A DNA stretch of 64,000 nt from Tupaia tana. Taxonomy: Eukaryota > Chordata > Mammalia > Scandentia > Tupaiidae. The stretch spans positions 109,737,498 through 109,801,497 of the forward strand of contig JAKSZU010000004.1 of the NCBI GenBank assembly GCA_026018925.1. Direction: 5' to 3'. A program made the position numbers and the translations under genes. Below, in pieces: positions 10,735-23,179 of this stretch (position 1 is the stretch's first letter; the number at the start of each line of letters is the position of its first letter). The notes under the pieces are model-generated. The model saw only the letters and a list, made by a program, of their open reading frames with translations, was not told the DNA's origin and did not search any database.

Positions 10735-11715
10735 ATCCCATTGATAGGAGAATGCACTGTGTACTCATTGCATGAGATCCTGAAGTTCACTCATTCATTC
10801 AATAGTTCAGGGCCTGCTTGTGCTAGTTGGTGAGATGTGGCAGGGAGCAAGACAGATCTGTTTGCTTCCCTAACAGAGATAATGATCTAATAGAGTTTAG
10901 TGAATCAGGAATTTAGAGCCCATAGATATAGAGGATATCAGGAGATTTTGATAGTGAAACTCCTTATCAGTGCATAGTGTCACCTGGGGATAGACCTATG
11001 CTGCCCAGGGTGTGTTGGTGATATTATTAGTTATAAAAGTGTCCTGCTTCAATGCTGTGCTTAATCTGTGGTGGCCCTCAGTTCTTTTAGTTTTCCACCT
11101 CACAGAAGAAAAGTTTTCTTAAAAGGGAATTGTGGCAGCTCAACAGTAAGAAGGGTGAAAGGACCAGAAATAGCACCCGTTGATCCTGCTGCTCTCAGCT
11201 AATTGGCTTTCTTTGGGAGCTGCTAAGATGGTTGCAGACCTAGCACCGTTACTCCAGCCGGCCATAAACACTGTCTGCGATCAGATGCAATGATCTTCCC
11301 TAGTCTCTGCTGATGGTCTCAGAACCAGAGGAGAGCCCAACACCAAGGCAGAGAAGGCTAGAGGACGTGCCCGAGTTGTCGGTTAGAGGCAGAGAGGTTC
11401 TGATCTCTGAGCTGTGCGAGGGCCCGGGCCCTTACCCGGTTGGTGTACCTACCCACGCCCGCCTTCCCTCACATCCCTACTTGCGGCCCAAGTCTCTGTA
11501 CCTTGGGAATCCTGCAGTTTTCTCTAACTGTCCTCCCCACCACGGCCCCCGCTGATGTGCTCAGTTGCACCAGGAAGATAGCTGTTTGCTCGTGCACAGC
11601 ACTGAGTACGTTATTGCGAATACAGTAAGGCCCACATGCTCCAGGCAGGCGTGCAAGGCCCCGCGTGAGCCGGCCATCAGCCACATCCCACACCTTAGCT
11701 TCTAGGACTTTCTCT
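10735..11715. other. single-copy sequence, one old-repeat piece
   Basis: 10790-10900 (TTCACTCATTCATTCAATAG...GGGAGCAAGACAG) is a common ancient repeat motif. The rest holds no supported gene. Confidence 0.35.
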
Positions 11716-11719
11716 CGCC

Positions 11720-12145
11720 ACTCCTAGGCCCTGTTCCAGCCTCAGGTACCCTTCTCCAAACACGTCATCTATGTTCCCATGCCTTTACTCCCACTACTCC
11801 TCATCTGGAACGTTTGTGTTCCTGTCCCTCAACTCCCCACACCTCCAACATTTTCACTTGTTCTTCCAGACCTCATGACAAAACCTCCTCTTCCATGAAG
11901 CTCTCTGAGATTTTCTCTAGCCAGAAGTTATTTCTTCACACTTTCTCTCCTTATTATATCTGATTTATTCCTGCGTTTTTTTCTCAAATGTAGTCTGACA
12001 ATGATTTAATCCTGGTGTATCCTTTTAAAGGCTTGTAAGCTTGTGTAGATAGGGAACCATGCCTGGTTCTTCTTTGTGACTTCCATGGCATCTATTGTTT
12101 TGCTGAGAGAATTGAATAAATCTTTTGCTGAATGAATGATGAGTG
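11720..12145 (+). repeat. LINE L2 3' end
   Basis: Sense L2-like 3' region: CTCCTCTTCCATGAAGCTCTCTGAGA, TTATATCTGATTTATT, GGCTTGTAAGCTTGTGTAGATAGGGAACCATG, then GAATAAATCTTTTGCTGAATGAATG at the end. Confidence 0.75.
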
Positions 12146-12276
12146 GGTTCTCTCTCACCTTAATAATGAGGCTGCTTCTTACTGCTGAGCTTTTGCGAAA
12201 GATTTTTCCCTTTCTGGTATGATCTTCCATCTTCCCTGCTCCCCCCATGGCTAGTTCACAAGGACATAAGGAATAC

Positions 12277-12510
12277 ATTTTTTTAAGTTTATTTATTTCT
12301 TTTGAGAGAGAGAGAGAGAGATGCGGAGAAAGACCAAGAGATTCCCTCTATGGGACCTTCACACCAGGACCCATTCCCAGTCCCAACAAGCCAGGATCAC
12401 AGCACATGGGAATGCTCCTGGAGTGCACAAGGAGAGGCTGAAGGGAAGGAGATGGGCACAGAGGCAGGGAGACGGGTTGTGGGCCTGTCCCATGAGGACT
12501 TGAACTAAGG
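12277..12510 (-). mobile_element. SINE-C copy
   Basis: Antisense: T-rich tail complement AAGTTTATTTATTTCTTTTGAGAGAGAGAG, then the body (CCAGGATCACAGCACATGGG) and GGACTTGAACTAAGG near the head. Confidence 0.75.
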
Positions 12511-12554
12511 GGCAAGCTGTGCTGATGAAGAGCTGGGGACAGACTCAGAGTTTC

Positions 12555-12847
12555 CTTCTTCCTTCCTTCCTTCCTTCCTTCCTCTCTCTCTCTCTCTCTC
12601 TTTTTTTCTTTTTGAGAGGTTTTTGTTATAGGGCTTTCCAGAGAGACAGAGAGAGACAGAGAGACAGTGAGAAATCACCCTTCAGGGGGAACAGCCACGC
12701 CGCAATCCCTTCTCTTCCGTTTTCCTCTCAGGATCTTGGGCACGCGCATGTGCCTGGCTTGAGCTTAAGCCATCAGGTCCAGGACTCAAATTGCCGTCGA
12801 CTATGTGGGAGTGCTGCGAGCTAACCATTACTCCATCTGCTGGCCCC
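12555..12847 (-). mobile_element. SINE-A copy whose tail became (TTCC)n(CT)n
   Basis: Antisense SINE-A preceded by TTCC and CT microsatellites in place of poly(T). The TSD CAGACTCAGAGTTTC (12540-12554) matches CAGACTCAGGAGTTTC (12848-12863), so the microsatellites lie inside the insertion. Confidence 0.9.
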
Positions 12848-12863
12848 CAGACTCAGGAGTTTC

Positions 12864-14460
12864 TAAAGGAGACCTCAGAAAATCTGACGGCCTGCTTTGG
12901 AGGTAAGTCTAGTTCTCAAGGACCCGTTTCTGTCATGGTCAGGAGACAGGAAGCTCTCTTTCTGGTTTATATGGGTCTCTCCTTCAGGCTCCGAGACTGC
13001 TCTGGTTTCCAGGATGAATGTCTTCCTCCCTGGGGCTCCTGCGCCCTGGGGCACAGGGTGAAGGTATAATTAGGTGGGCCTGCTTGAGGCCGACGGCTTT
13101 CTCTGCTTTCCTGCTCTGCACAGCCTCATCTCACGGGCTAATTAGGCTTGGGTTCTCTTTGTTTTCTCAATTGATATTAGTTTTAAGCCATTAAGATGGA
13201 GCAGCATTTCAAGTAGGCTTGCCTCTTTATTGATCAGCTTTATACTAGAGTCTTAGCTCTTAATTACAAGGGGCCCATTGCTCCTGTCTATCGCATGAAG
13301 TCTCTGAGGGGACATGATGACCTACCGCAAAGAAGACGAGAGGAGAGGAGGCGTGGGGAGCAGCAGAGGGGAGGGAGGAGAAGAGGAGAAGGTGGGGGCC
13401 GGCAAGGCAGACTCCAGCTGCAATCAGTTTAAAGCTGCAGCCACAGCTCAGGACCATCAAAGTTTGCAATCTCACCAAGCTGGAACTGTCAACGTCTATC
13501 AGAATATTCACTGCTACTGCTGGAACTACAGAAAAACATAAGGACAGAGCACCTCCCTCCAAAGCATTGCGTATATGTCGATTTAAAGTAAAAGAACAAA
13601 CTTTCCTATTTAGCCCCAAACTAAAGTCTCATTTCAATAAACTTATAGCTGGTTCCATAAGACAGGAGGCTTGGAGGCCAAGGCTGTGTCCATGTGGTGT
13701 GACTGCGACCTGCCTTTTCAGTAGGTTGGCTGTCTGAGACTGTCATGGGGCACCGTGTCCAGCGGTGGCTCAGACCCCTTGGGGTTGTTCCAGTTTGATT
13801 GCTAAAACTGCCAAAATAATGACAGACACAACTGACAAAAATATTTTTGGTGCACAGTTACATCAACCCCTTGACCACTGGCCCCTATTAGAGTTGGAAA
13901 ATCTAAATGAAACAAAATCAAGAGCCCACCAGAGGAGGCAGTATTTATCCACGGACATCTCATGAGGCTTTATCGTCTTTTCCTGGGGCCCTGTTGGGGC
14001 CCTCTTGGTGAGACTGCAAACTTTGATGAACAGGGGCGCTCTGGCCATATCCCTGCCGGTGCCCTTTTCCTCCCCGTTCCCTTACCTCTATCTCCCTAAG
14101 ATGCACTCTTCTTCCCTTCTGGCTTGAATATATATTGAACGATTTCTCCCTGCACAGACTAGTTAGCATTTTCGTCCCAAGACGAATCCCACTTCATTAT
14201 GCACCGTCCACGTCTCTAAGCTGCTGAGCCCACTTAGATCCCATCACCACTCGGCCTCACCGATGCAGAGCCTGCTTCTCGGCTCAGCATTGCCACGACT
14301 TCTGAGTGGTCGCGGAACAAGTCAGGGAGATGGGAAAAAGAGGAAGGAAAAGTCAATGAGAAGAAAAATAGCCTCTCTTTAGTTACTGAATGGATACAGG
14401 GTAGAGTCTTATGCAAAAATCGCAGCTATAGAAATAATAAGAAATAGAAAACCACACAGT
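12864..14460. other. single-copy stretch with a possible conserved non-coding core
   Basis: 13080-13270 is rich in homeodomain-like motifs (GGCTAATTAGGC, TCAATTGATATTAG, CTCTTAATTACAAG). No exon is convincing; the minus-strand open frame over 13260-13619 lacks splice sites. Confidence 0.3.
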
Positions 14461-14461
14461 T

Positions 14462-14620
14462 CTGAGTGTTCTATGCGTATGAGCTTTTTCAGTCTTCACA
14501 GCCACTCTGTGGGGCAGATACTATTCTCATTTCTCCTTTTGGATGAGGAAACCGAAGCATGGAGAGGTTAATAACATGCCCAAGGTAACATACTAGTAAA
14601 CGGCAGAGACTAGAACCTAT
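14462..14620 (-). repeat. MIR
   Basis: Antisense MIR core: TCACAGCCACTCTGTGGGGCAGATACTATTCTCATTTC, GATGAGGAAACCGAAGC, GAGAGGTTAATAACATGCCCAAGGTAACA. Confidence 0.85.
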
Positions 14621-14679
14621 GGAGTTTACTCAAAAATCATAAACATCTTCAATGTTAGTGGTGTTAGAAATTTCCGTCT

Positions 14680-14983
14680 GGGGCCAGCATGTGGCGTGGT
14701 GGTGCCAACTGTGTGGTTTGAGTCCCAGATCCTGCAGCTTGAGAAATATACCAAGCTTGTGTGTGTGTGCACACCCATACAAGCATGTGTGTGTGTGTGT
14801 GTGCATGCCCATACAAGCATGTGTGTGTTTGCATGCCCAACATCTCAACAGGAGGTAGAACTGGGGAAGGGATTGTGGCATCACTACTCTTGATGGGGGA
14901 TTATTTCTCACTTTCCTTTTTCTTTCTCTCTTTCTCTCTTTGTTCTCTCTGGTAAGTGCACATACCTTCTTACAAAAAAAAAA
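14680..14983 (+). mobile_element. SINE-A-like copy, expanded TG body
   Basis: Sense head GGGGCCAGCATGTGGCGTGGTGG, B-box-like GGTTTGAGTCCC and a doubled TG/CATACAAGCATG segment (14757-14830). It ends in a CT stretch and a short poly(A). Confidence 0.8.
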
Positions 14984-16100
14984 GTCAGGTTTAACCTCTT
15001 GTGTCAGACATGTAGCAGACTAAAGTATGTGCTTGGAAAACCCAGCCGATACACTTTTCTTCCACAACTTCAATGACCCACCCTTTCATGGGGCATCTTT
15101 CCACACTATTCTTTATGCTCAAATGATTATATATAATGTTCATGTGTGTATGAGTGTGTGTGTGCACATAGGACATGTAGTTTTGGCTATTGTTTCTTTT
15201 TAAAAATGAAATCACATTATACGCAATTATACAGTTCGTCTTTCTATGATAACTTATGGAAATTGCATCAAGAAATTGTTAGGGCGTAAATTCATGCTTG
15301 TTAATGGTTCTAGGTGGACAGCCATTGTGTTTCCATAACCTGAATTATAATTCTTTCTTTTTTTTTTGTATTTTCATTCTATTCATTTAGTGAAGGAGTA
15401 ATATTCAGAGTATATAATAAAGTCAATAATTGAAAAGCAAAAAAAAATCTCTGATTACAGAATTAAATCAAGATATGAATAAACATTTCTTTTTTTATAT
15501 GAACATAAGAGATTTTAATTTTGTGTCTTCACCTTATAAATTACAACAGTAAAATAACAAAAAAATAAATTCAATCAGGCTGAGTCAGCTATTCTAATAA
15601 TATTATACATGCTTTTTTTTGCATTTTTAAAATTGTTATTATTTTTTTATTCTTCTTTATATTACATTGAATTACATATAACTTTGCAGTGTATTACGTT
15701 GCTTTTTCAAAAGGGAATGCCATGCATGTCAGTCAGTACAGAGACCTTAATCTCCCTGCTTCAACATTCAATATTTTTTCTATGTTTTCCCAAATCATTA
15801 TTAGTATTATTCTAATTATATTTTAAAACAGTCAATCGCTATTTCTCATCTGTGTTAGTCAAATGATGACAATTAAACATCCTTGAATCTATACTAAGGG
15901 CAATATTTCTGAGGAAATCAATTCAGTAGTTTTAGGATATCCCTGGAGTCGTGTAACCAATATCACCACCAGTTCTGGAACATTTGTATCACCTCACAAA
16001 AGCACCATACCTCTTAATAGTCACTTCCCACTTCCGAAGTTTTCACTTAGGAAAATGCTTCTCTAACCCTGCAGTTTTATAGTTTTAGCTCTTAGGTTTC
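14984..16100. other. AT-rich sequence without a recognised gene
   Basis: Many T-runs; parts of 15480-15830 resemble decayed LINE sequence, but I cannot align them. No feature supported. Confidence 0.3.
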
Positions 16101-16104
16101 GTCT

Positions 16105-16385
16105 TGTCTATTTGGGCTGTTATAACAAAAATGGCTTATGTGGCATAATTTATAAATAATAGAAATGTATTCACACAGTTTTGGAGACAGGGAAATCCAA
16201 CATCTGGGTGCCGACATATTCGGTGTCTAGTGAGGGACTTGTCCTTCCTACTGTGTCCTCATATGTTGGGAATGGGGGGGTGACCGATCTTCCCTGAGTC
16301 TTTTTTGTAAGGGTACTAATCCATGAGGGTTCTTCCCTTATGACCTAGCAATCTCCTAAAGGCCTATACTTCACTGATCTGGTTA
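16105..16385 (+). repeat. ancient interspersed repeat (copy 1)
   Basis: GGGCTGTTATAACAAAAATGGC, TATTCACACAGTTTTGGAGACAGGG, ATATTCGGTGTCTAGTGAGGG and CTGTGTCCTCATATG match the same mammal-wide repeat seen at 31805-32460. Family not assigned. Confidence 0.7.
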
Positions 16386-16615
16386 ATTAATTTAATAACT
16401 AATTTAATCAATGATTTATTGATACAGTAGGTTTATATCTGCAATTTTAATTTTTGTTTTCTATATGTTGTATCTTTTTTCTTTCTCTGGTCTTCCTTTA
16501 CTGCTTTCCTTTACATCAAGTGAATATTTTTAGTGTGATATTTAAGTTATTTTTATTATTTTTTCACAGTTTTTTCTAGCAGTTGCTCTAGGGCTTGTCA
16601 CATACATATTAATTT

Positions 16616-16866
16616 TTTTTGAGAGGTTTTTGCTATAGGGCATGTGCACTCACCAGAAAGAGAGAGACAGAGAGACAGAAAGTGAGAAATCACCCCCCAG
16701 GGGGGATGGCCACGCCGCAATCCCTTCTCCTCCATTCTCCTCTCGAGATCTTGGGCACACACGCAAACGTGCCCAGCGTGAATTTAAGCCACCGGGTCTG
16801 GGACTTGAACTGTGGTTGGCAACATGGAAGTCCAGCAACATAGCCATTACACCAATTATAGGTCCC
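16616..16866 (-). mobile_element. SINE-A copy with TSD
   Basis: Full antisense copy. The TSD CATATTAATTT is at 16605-16615 and 16867-16877, perfect. Confidence 0.94.
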
Positions 16867-17150
16867 CATATTAATTTAACGTAATCTATTTTTGATTTAT
16901 TCTATTGAATTTCAGTGAGATATAGAGATCTTGCTGCTGTAGATCTCTGTCTAGCTTCCTAACCTTCGCTGCTATTATTGTTATACATATTATATTTAAC
17001 TATGTCGCTGACTCTAAGCCACATTGTTATACTTGTTATCCTACATAGTTTTACATTTTTTAAAGAAGCCAAAAGCAGGAAAGAAAGAAAATATTTGTAT
17101 AGAATTTGTTATATGAACTTTTTTATCTCCCACTTCTGATTCCCTTTATT

Positions 17151-17416
17151 TTTTATTTTTTTGGGGGGGAGGTTTTCGCTATAGGGCGCATGCGCTCGCC
17201 AGAAAGACAGAGAGAGACAGAGAGACAGAAAGCGGGAAATCACCCCCCAGGGGCGATGGCCATGCCACAATCCCTTCTCCTCCATTCTCCTCTCGGGATC
17301 TTGGGCACACACGCACATGTGCCTGGCACGACTTTAAGCTGCCTGGTCTGGGACTTGAACCGTGGTCGACTACATGGGAGTCCAGCGACATAGCCATTAC
17401 GCTAACTGCTGGTCCC
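17151..17416 (-). mobile_element. SINE-A copy with TSD
   Basis: Full antisense copy near consensus. The TSD TGATTCCCTTTATT is at 17137-17150 and 17417-17430, perfect. Confidence 0.95.
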
Positions 17417-17679
17417 TGATTCCCTTTATTTGTTCAAGGGAATTTGAAATATCATCTAGTGTCATTTTTCCTACCACAATATATTCTCATGCTTTGTTTT
17501 ATTATAATAAAAAATACATTACATTTTTACATGTTTTAAGTATGACAATACCATAATATAATACACACACATTTATGTGTGTGTATAGTTTTATACAATT
17601 GTTTTTAAAAAATATTTGTTAAGAGAAAAAGAGAAGTAATGTGCATTCATACTGTCTCCTAATTACATAATTATTTTTA

Positions 17680-18370
17680 GCAGTACTCTGTTTTCTTGTG
17701 TAGTTTCAAATTAGACCTTGGTATCACCTTCTCTCACTGTGAAGAACTTCCTTTAGTATTTCTTGTAAGGTAGAACCACCAGTAATACATTTTCTCAGTT
17801 TTTGTGATCCGAGAATGTCTTTATTTGCCCTAAATTTTTGGAAAGTAGTTTTGCTGGATACAAAATTCTTGGTCAATAGTTCTTTCTTTTGATACTTGGA
17901 ACATATCTTCTCATTGCCATCTGATTCTCATTGGTTCTGCTGGTAAGGCGGGTGTTAAGTGCTTTGGGATTCTCAAATGTGACAAATCATTTTTTGTTGT
18001 TGTTGTTGCTTTCAATAATTTTTTTCTTTTATCATGTTAACTATGATATGTCTGAATGTGGATCTCTTTGTCTTTATCCTCCTTGGAGATGCTTGACTTT
18101 CTTAAAAGGATACATTAATGTTTTTCATTATATTTGGGATGTTTTCAACCATTATTTCTTTGAACTTTTTTGGTACTTCCAATACACATATGTTGGTGTT
18201 TTCATGGATGTCCCACTTTATACTAAGCTGTTAATTTTTCTTTATTCCTTTTTTCTCTCTATTCTTCACATTGTACAATCTCTATTGATCTATCTTCAAG
18301 TTTACTGATTTTTTAAGGCAGTTAAAATCTGTTATTTAGAACCTCTAGTAAAATTTAAACTTTAGTAGTA
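17680..18370 (-). repeat. old L1-related sequence
   Basis: Antisense phrases of an old mammalian LINE: TATTTCTTGTAAGGTAGAACC, GAGAATGTCTTTATTTGCCC, GATATGTCTGAATGTGGATC, CTATCTTCAAGTTTACTGATT. The frame is destroyed. Confidence 0.7.
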
Positions 18371-18399
18371 TACTTTTAAGCCTCATTTTTCACTTGGTT

Positions 18400-19690
18400 C
18401 ATCTTTATATATAGACTTCATTTTTAGAGCAGTATTAGGTTCACAGCAAAATTCAGTGGAAAGTACAGAGAGTTGGCCTGTATGCCCCACCCCACTTTGT
18501 ACAGGTTCTCCCACCATCAGCATCCTGCAACGGGGTGGTACATACACTAGTCAATGACACTACACTGACACTATCACCCAGCGTTCATGTTGGGGTTCAT
18601 TCTGGGTTTTGTACAGTCTGTAGGTTTTGACAGGTAGAATATCATGTATCCATTACTGTAGTTATCATATAATATAGTGGGTTTGTTTTTTTTTTGCTCC
18701 AAAAGTCTGGATTTTACCTATTCATCTCTCCTTTTTTACAACCACTGAGCTTTTTACTGTCTTCATAGTTTTACCTTTTCCTGTTTGTCATAGTTGGAAA
18801 TATACAGTGGATAGCCTCTAAAGACGGGTATTTTTTACTTAGTAATATGCATGCACATTTCTCTCCTGCTTTTTCATGGTGGTAGTTTTTTTTTTTTTAG
18901 CATCAAATAATATTTTATTGTATGGATGCACCACAGTTTATTTAACTGTTTTTCTACTGAAGGATGTCTTGGTTGCTTCTAAGATTTGGAAATCATGAAA
19001 GAGTTTATATCCATGTGCAGATTTTGTGTGGATATAAGTTTTTCACTTAGGAAAATACCAAGAAGCATAATTGCTAGAAAGTATGGAACTGTATATGTAG
19101 TTTTTTAAGGAGCCACCAGAATGCCTTCCAATGAGGCTGCATCATTTTGCATTTCCTCCAGCAATGGATGAGAGTTGTTACTGTTCTACATCCTCACCAG
19201 CATTTGGAGCTATCAGTATTTGGGATGTGAGCCACCCTGGTAGGCACGTAGTGGTCTCTACTGTGGTTTTAGTTTGCAGTTCCTAATGACATATGATGTT
19301 GAAAATCTTTTCATATGCTTATTTATCATCCAAATATTTTCTTAGGAGAAAGCTGTTCAGATCTTTTGACTATTTCTAAATTGAGTGTCAGTTTTCTTAC
19401 TATTGAATTTTAAGAGTTTTGATATATATTTGTCTCTTTTTAGTACCTTGTACCTCTTGACTAATATTCTCTATCGATGAGACATTACCATTATATCTTC
19501 TCATTTCTTTTAAGTGTGGCATCCATACATATGTGTTGCTGTTAAAGTTCAATATGTATGTCCTTTCATGGTTATTTCTGAGAAATCTTGAGAAACACCC
19601 AGGACTACCAGGAAAGCACCACCTACTAAAAGAGTAGATTTAATTGTAATAAAATTTGTGAGATAATTTTGGGAATACTGACTTTTGTTA
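18400..19690 (-). repeat. old L1, 3' part of ORF2 and 3' end
   Basis: Antisense L1: AGGTTCACAGCAAAATTCAG, CAGCATCCTGCAACGGGGTGG, GGATGCACCACAGTTTATTT, CAGCAATGGATGAGAGTTG, CATCCTCACCAGCATTTGG. It encodes the decayed ORF2 C-terminus on the minus strand, with many stops. A SINE-C follows at its right edge. Confidence 0.85.
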
Positions 19691-19692
19691 TA

Positions 19693-19755
19693 TTTTTTTC
19701 AAAGTTTGCCTGTTTATTTCTTCCATGGGTGAGAGAAGACAGGGAGGGAGGGAAG

Positions 19756-19817
<62 letters not shown>

Positions 19818-19990
19818 GCACCTCCAACTGGATCTCATGTTGTAATCCACTCCCAGTCTTCAACAGCCTCAGATCAGGGGTAGTCATACACCTGGCATGC
19901 TCAGGGAGGTCTGTGGACTTGAACTGGGAACCCTCTGGTGTGGGATTTCCTTGCAGAACATTGCATTTTACCACTGCACCACCACCATAG
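19693..19990 (-). mobile_element. SINE-C copy with long (GA)n
   Basis: Antisense SINE-C: GTTTATTTCTTCCATGGGTGAGAG, a purine stretch, (GA)n at 19758-19813, CAACTGGATCTCATGTTGTAATCC, GGTCTGTGGACTTGAACTGGGAACC and CACTGCACCACCACC. The GA expansion occupies the same position as the 46-bp array in the SINE-C near 41.6 kb. Confidence 0.8.
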
Positions 19991-20029
19991 GGGGCATGCC
20001 CTCACCAGGAGAGACAGAGACAGAGATGA

Positions 20030-21240
20030 AAATCTATTTCCTACGATGTATTGAATTTGTATAATCATCTCATATCCAGCCACTTTACCAAAGTCTCTTG
20101 ACCATGTGATTTTACTAGCTTCTCTTTTTTCTAGGTATGCAGTCCTATAATAAGCAAAATGACATCGTGTTTTTAAGAATTTTTTTAATGTCTACGTCAA
20201 TTCTTAGAGTTTCTTGTTATTTTGCTTTAGCTAGAGCTTCCCAAAGTATGTGGAATAATACTGAGAGTACAATGACATGGAATAATACTGACAGTAGCAG
20301 TCTACATTTTTTTAAAGTAGCTTTTTTTGCATTTTAATATTCAGGATAAAATTTCTGTTGGTTTTGGTAAATAGAATTAATTTTATTTGAGGAAACCATA
20401 ATATTCCTATTGCACTTAGTTTTTATTTAGTTAAAAAATGCTGAATTATTTTAAATGCCCTTTTAAACATATATTGATTTGATTATATGATTTTTAAATT
20501 TGTTGATATATTTTGATGTTGAAACTTCTTACATCATGGGACAAGCCCTACTTGTTTAATGGACAAAAACTTTTTATATTTTGATAGATTGCTCCTATTT
20601 ATTAATTTTTATCTCAAAACAGTGCATCATAACTGATAATGTAATTTTTTTAAAAGCAAATTTTGCTATTAAGGTTGTATTGCATTCTCAAAATGAATTG
20701 AATGAGATCTTTGTATTTTTGCCCTAGCATAGCTTATATAATAATAATAACAATTACCTAACGTTTAAGTTTGGATACCATTCAGTCATAAATCTGTCTA
20801 ATCCTGATGACTATCAATATGGTAAGACATTGTTTTTTCCTCAACCCCTTTTATGGTAAATCGTCCATTCAAAATTTTCATTTATTTTTAAATTGAATTT
20901 ATTAATTTCTATTTATGTTAGATGTTATCTATGGCTGTTAGTTTTTTTTTTAATAGGGATGAATATAGTATTCTCTTACAGTTTTTTTGTGTGTTTCTAT
21001 TATTATTTTTTCTCTTATTTCTAATTTTCTATATTTTTACTTTATCATTTTTCCCCTTAGTCTGACTTACCAGAGGTTTTTCCATCCTGTTTTTCTTTTC
21101 AAAAATCAGCTTTTAGATTTACTTATCATCCTAATTTTCTAATTTTGTACTTTCTACTTTATTGAGTTTAGTATATAGGTTATATGCTCCCCTTAACTGA
21201 TATATTTCATTGCTCATATAAAAAATTTTAAACTGCTAAC
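20030..21240 (-). repeat. old L1 ORF2, reverse-transcriptase part
   Basis: Antisense L1 text: TATCCAGCCACTTTACCAAAGTCTC, TAATAAGCAAAATGACATCG, TTTTAAATTTGTTGATATATTTTGA, ATCAGCTTTTAGATTTACTTATC. Heavily mutated. An imperfect direct repeat GGAATAATACTGAgAGTA lies at 20252-20298. Confidence 0.7.
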
Positions 21241-21509
21241 TGCCTTTAATTTTTTTCTTTAAAAATTTATTGATACAGTGGATCTATGCTTTTGTTTTCT
21301 TTGAATACAGCTTTTTCTGTGTCTGTAGGTTTTGGTGTAAAACTTAAGTATTATGTTACTGATTGCTTTTATTTTATATTTTATTTTCAGAGTTCATGTT
21401 TTAGTCAATAAGTAGTCATGGAAGTTTTTATTTCCAAAATTAATATTTCTTCTGATTACCTTTTAATTAGTTCTTGCATCTATTTTTAGGACTTTTGACT
21501 AAAAAGTAT

Positions 21510-21765
21510 GGACTACTGAAGCTGGATGATCTCACAATGGTAAAACATGATGCCTTGTGAAGCTGAGCATATACAGGAATTCTGGATTCATGTCTACAGA
21601 CCTCCCTGAGTATGCCAAGCACATGTGTGCACATAATCTGGAACCAGTTAGGGTTCAGGTGTATCTCAGTGTCAAGACCCTGTTGAGGGTACGGTCCCCC
21701 TGTATCTCCTTTTTCCCTCACATCCACACATGGAAGAGAGAAATAAAGTATCTTAAAAATAAATA
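21510..21765 (+). mobile_element. SINE-C copy, diverged
   Basis: Sense: CTACAGACCTCCCTGAGTATGCC, GTGCACATAATCTGGAACC, AAGACCCTGTTGAGGGT, then a CT stretch and AATAAAGTATC. Confidence 0.55.
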
Positions 21766-21774
21766 CTACTAGGG

Positions 21775-21883
21775 GCCAGCAGATGGTTAAGGTGCTGGAC
21801 TCCCGCCTGGCTGACTATGGTTCAAGTCCTGGACCCGGCAACTTACTTTCTCAATATCTCACTCTCTGTCTTTGGTCAAATTA

Positions 21884-21914
<31 letters not shown>

Positions 21915-21935
21915 ATAAAATAAAATAAATAATTC
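21775..21935 (+). mobile_element. SINE-B copy
   Basis: Head-only sense SINE: GGGGCCAGCAGATGGTTAAGGTGC, CTGGCTGACTATGGTTCAAGTCC, CTTTGGTCAAATTAAATAAT, then (AAT)n/(AAAAT)n. Confidence 0.85.
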
Positions 21936-21944
21936 TTTAAAAAA

Positions 21945-22740
21945 TATACAACTTGGGTAGAATTGACATTTTGATTATATTGATTTTTCCAGGTCAGGAA
22001 CATAGGATGTCTTTTTACTTTTGTGTATCAAACTCAATCTCTTTTTTCAGTTTTTCATAGTTTTTCTTCTAGAGATCTTTTACCTCTTTAGTTATAATCA
22101 TAAAAATATTATTGATTTTTATAATTGGAGATATAAGAAATATTTTATACTAGAAATGTAAGAAAGTTAAAAAATGTAAAAAATAGCTAGAGAAGTAAAA
22201 AAAAGTGAATTTAAACTCTAAATATAACTATACTATAATAACTGATTTGATTATATTTTGAACGTCCTTGTTTTTTGTTTGCTTTAGTCCACTGGATATG
22301 TCTAACTATGTACAAGGTATAATGAAGTCTCTCACAGCCCTTTAAATGTTATTAAGTTCTCTTTGCATCTCTAATAGTTATTTCCTTCTATATTTAGCTG
22401 CTGTAATTTCTTCAAACACAAAGACTTATGACTCATATTATTTTCCTGAATTATGCCTTTACTTTGTCTCAATACGTAATCCTTCTTCGTTTTTTCTGTT
22501 TAACATTCTTAAATTTAAATTTTGCCTTGTCTGATATTACCTCCTACCTTAAAAACACATTGTTTGACGTCCACTCCTCTACTTAATGTCTTCACTATGC
22601 TTTAAGCCTTTGTACAGTCAGCACTGGACAGCTGATTCTCCCCCCACCACTGTTGAATGGTCTCTGGTTTTTAATGTGAATTCAGTCATTTTATACTTAT
22701 TAGAATGACTGTTTCATCTGTGTTGATGCTTTTTGACAAT
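21945..22740 (-). repeat. old L1 ORF2 fragments
   Basis: Antisense GAATTGACATTTTGATTATATTGATTTTTCC and TTTTACCTCTTTAGTTATAATCAT match L1 ORF2. 22330-22740 resembles further old L1-type text (TTGCCTTGTCTGATATTACC). AT-rich, no open frame. Confidence 0.65.
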
Positions 22741-22918
22741 GTATTTTATATAGGAGAGAAAAGGCAAATCTTTACTACAGAATTTTAAATAATAAATACA
22801 GATACTCCCCATTTGGTAGATGTTTACTTCCTGCTTCACCCCTTCCATGGGAGCTGACTAGACTCAATCAGTGGCTTCCAAAGAATAGAGTAAACAAAGA
22901 GAATAATGGTAACTTTTT

Positions 22919-23179
22919 TTTTTTTTTTTGAGAGGTTTTTGCTACAGGGCGCATGCGCTCGCCAGAGAGACAGAGAGAGACAGAGAGACAGAAAGCGAGA
23001 AATCACCCCCCAGGGGGGATGGCCACGCCACAATCCCTTCTCCTCCATTCTCCTCTCGGGATCTTGGGCACACATGCACATGCACCCGGCATGAGTTTAA
23101 GCCACCAGGTCCAGGACTTGAACCACGTTCGACTACATGGGAGTCCAGTGACATAGCCATTATGCTAACTGCTGGTCCC
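22919..23179 (-). mobile_element. SINE-A copy with 17-bp TSD
   Basis: Full antisense copy near consensus. The TSD AATAATGGTAACTTTTT is at 22902-22918 and 23180-23196, perfect. Confidence 0.96.
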
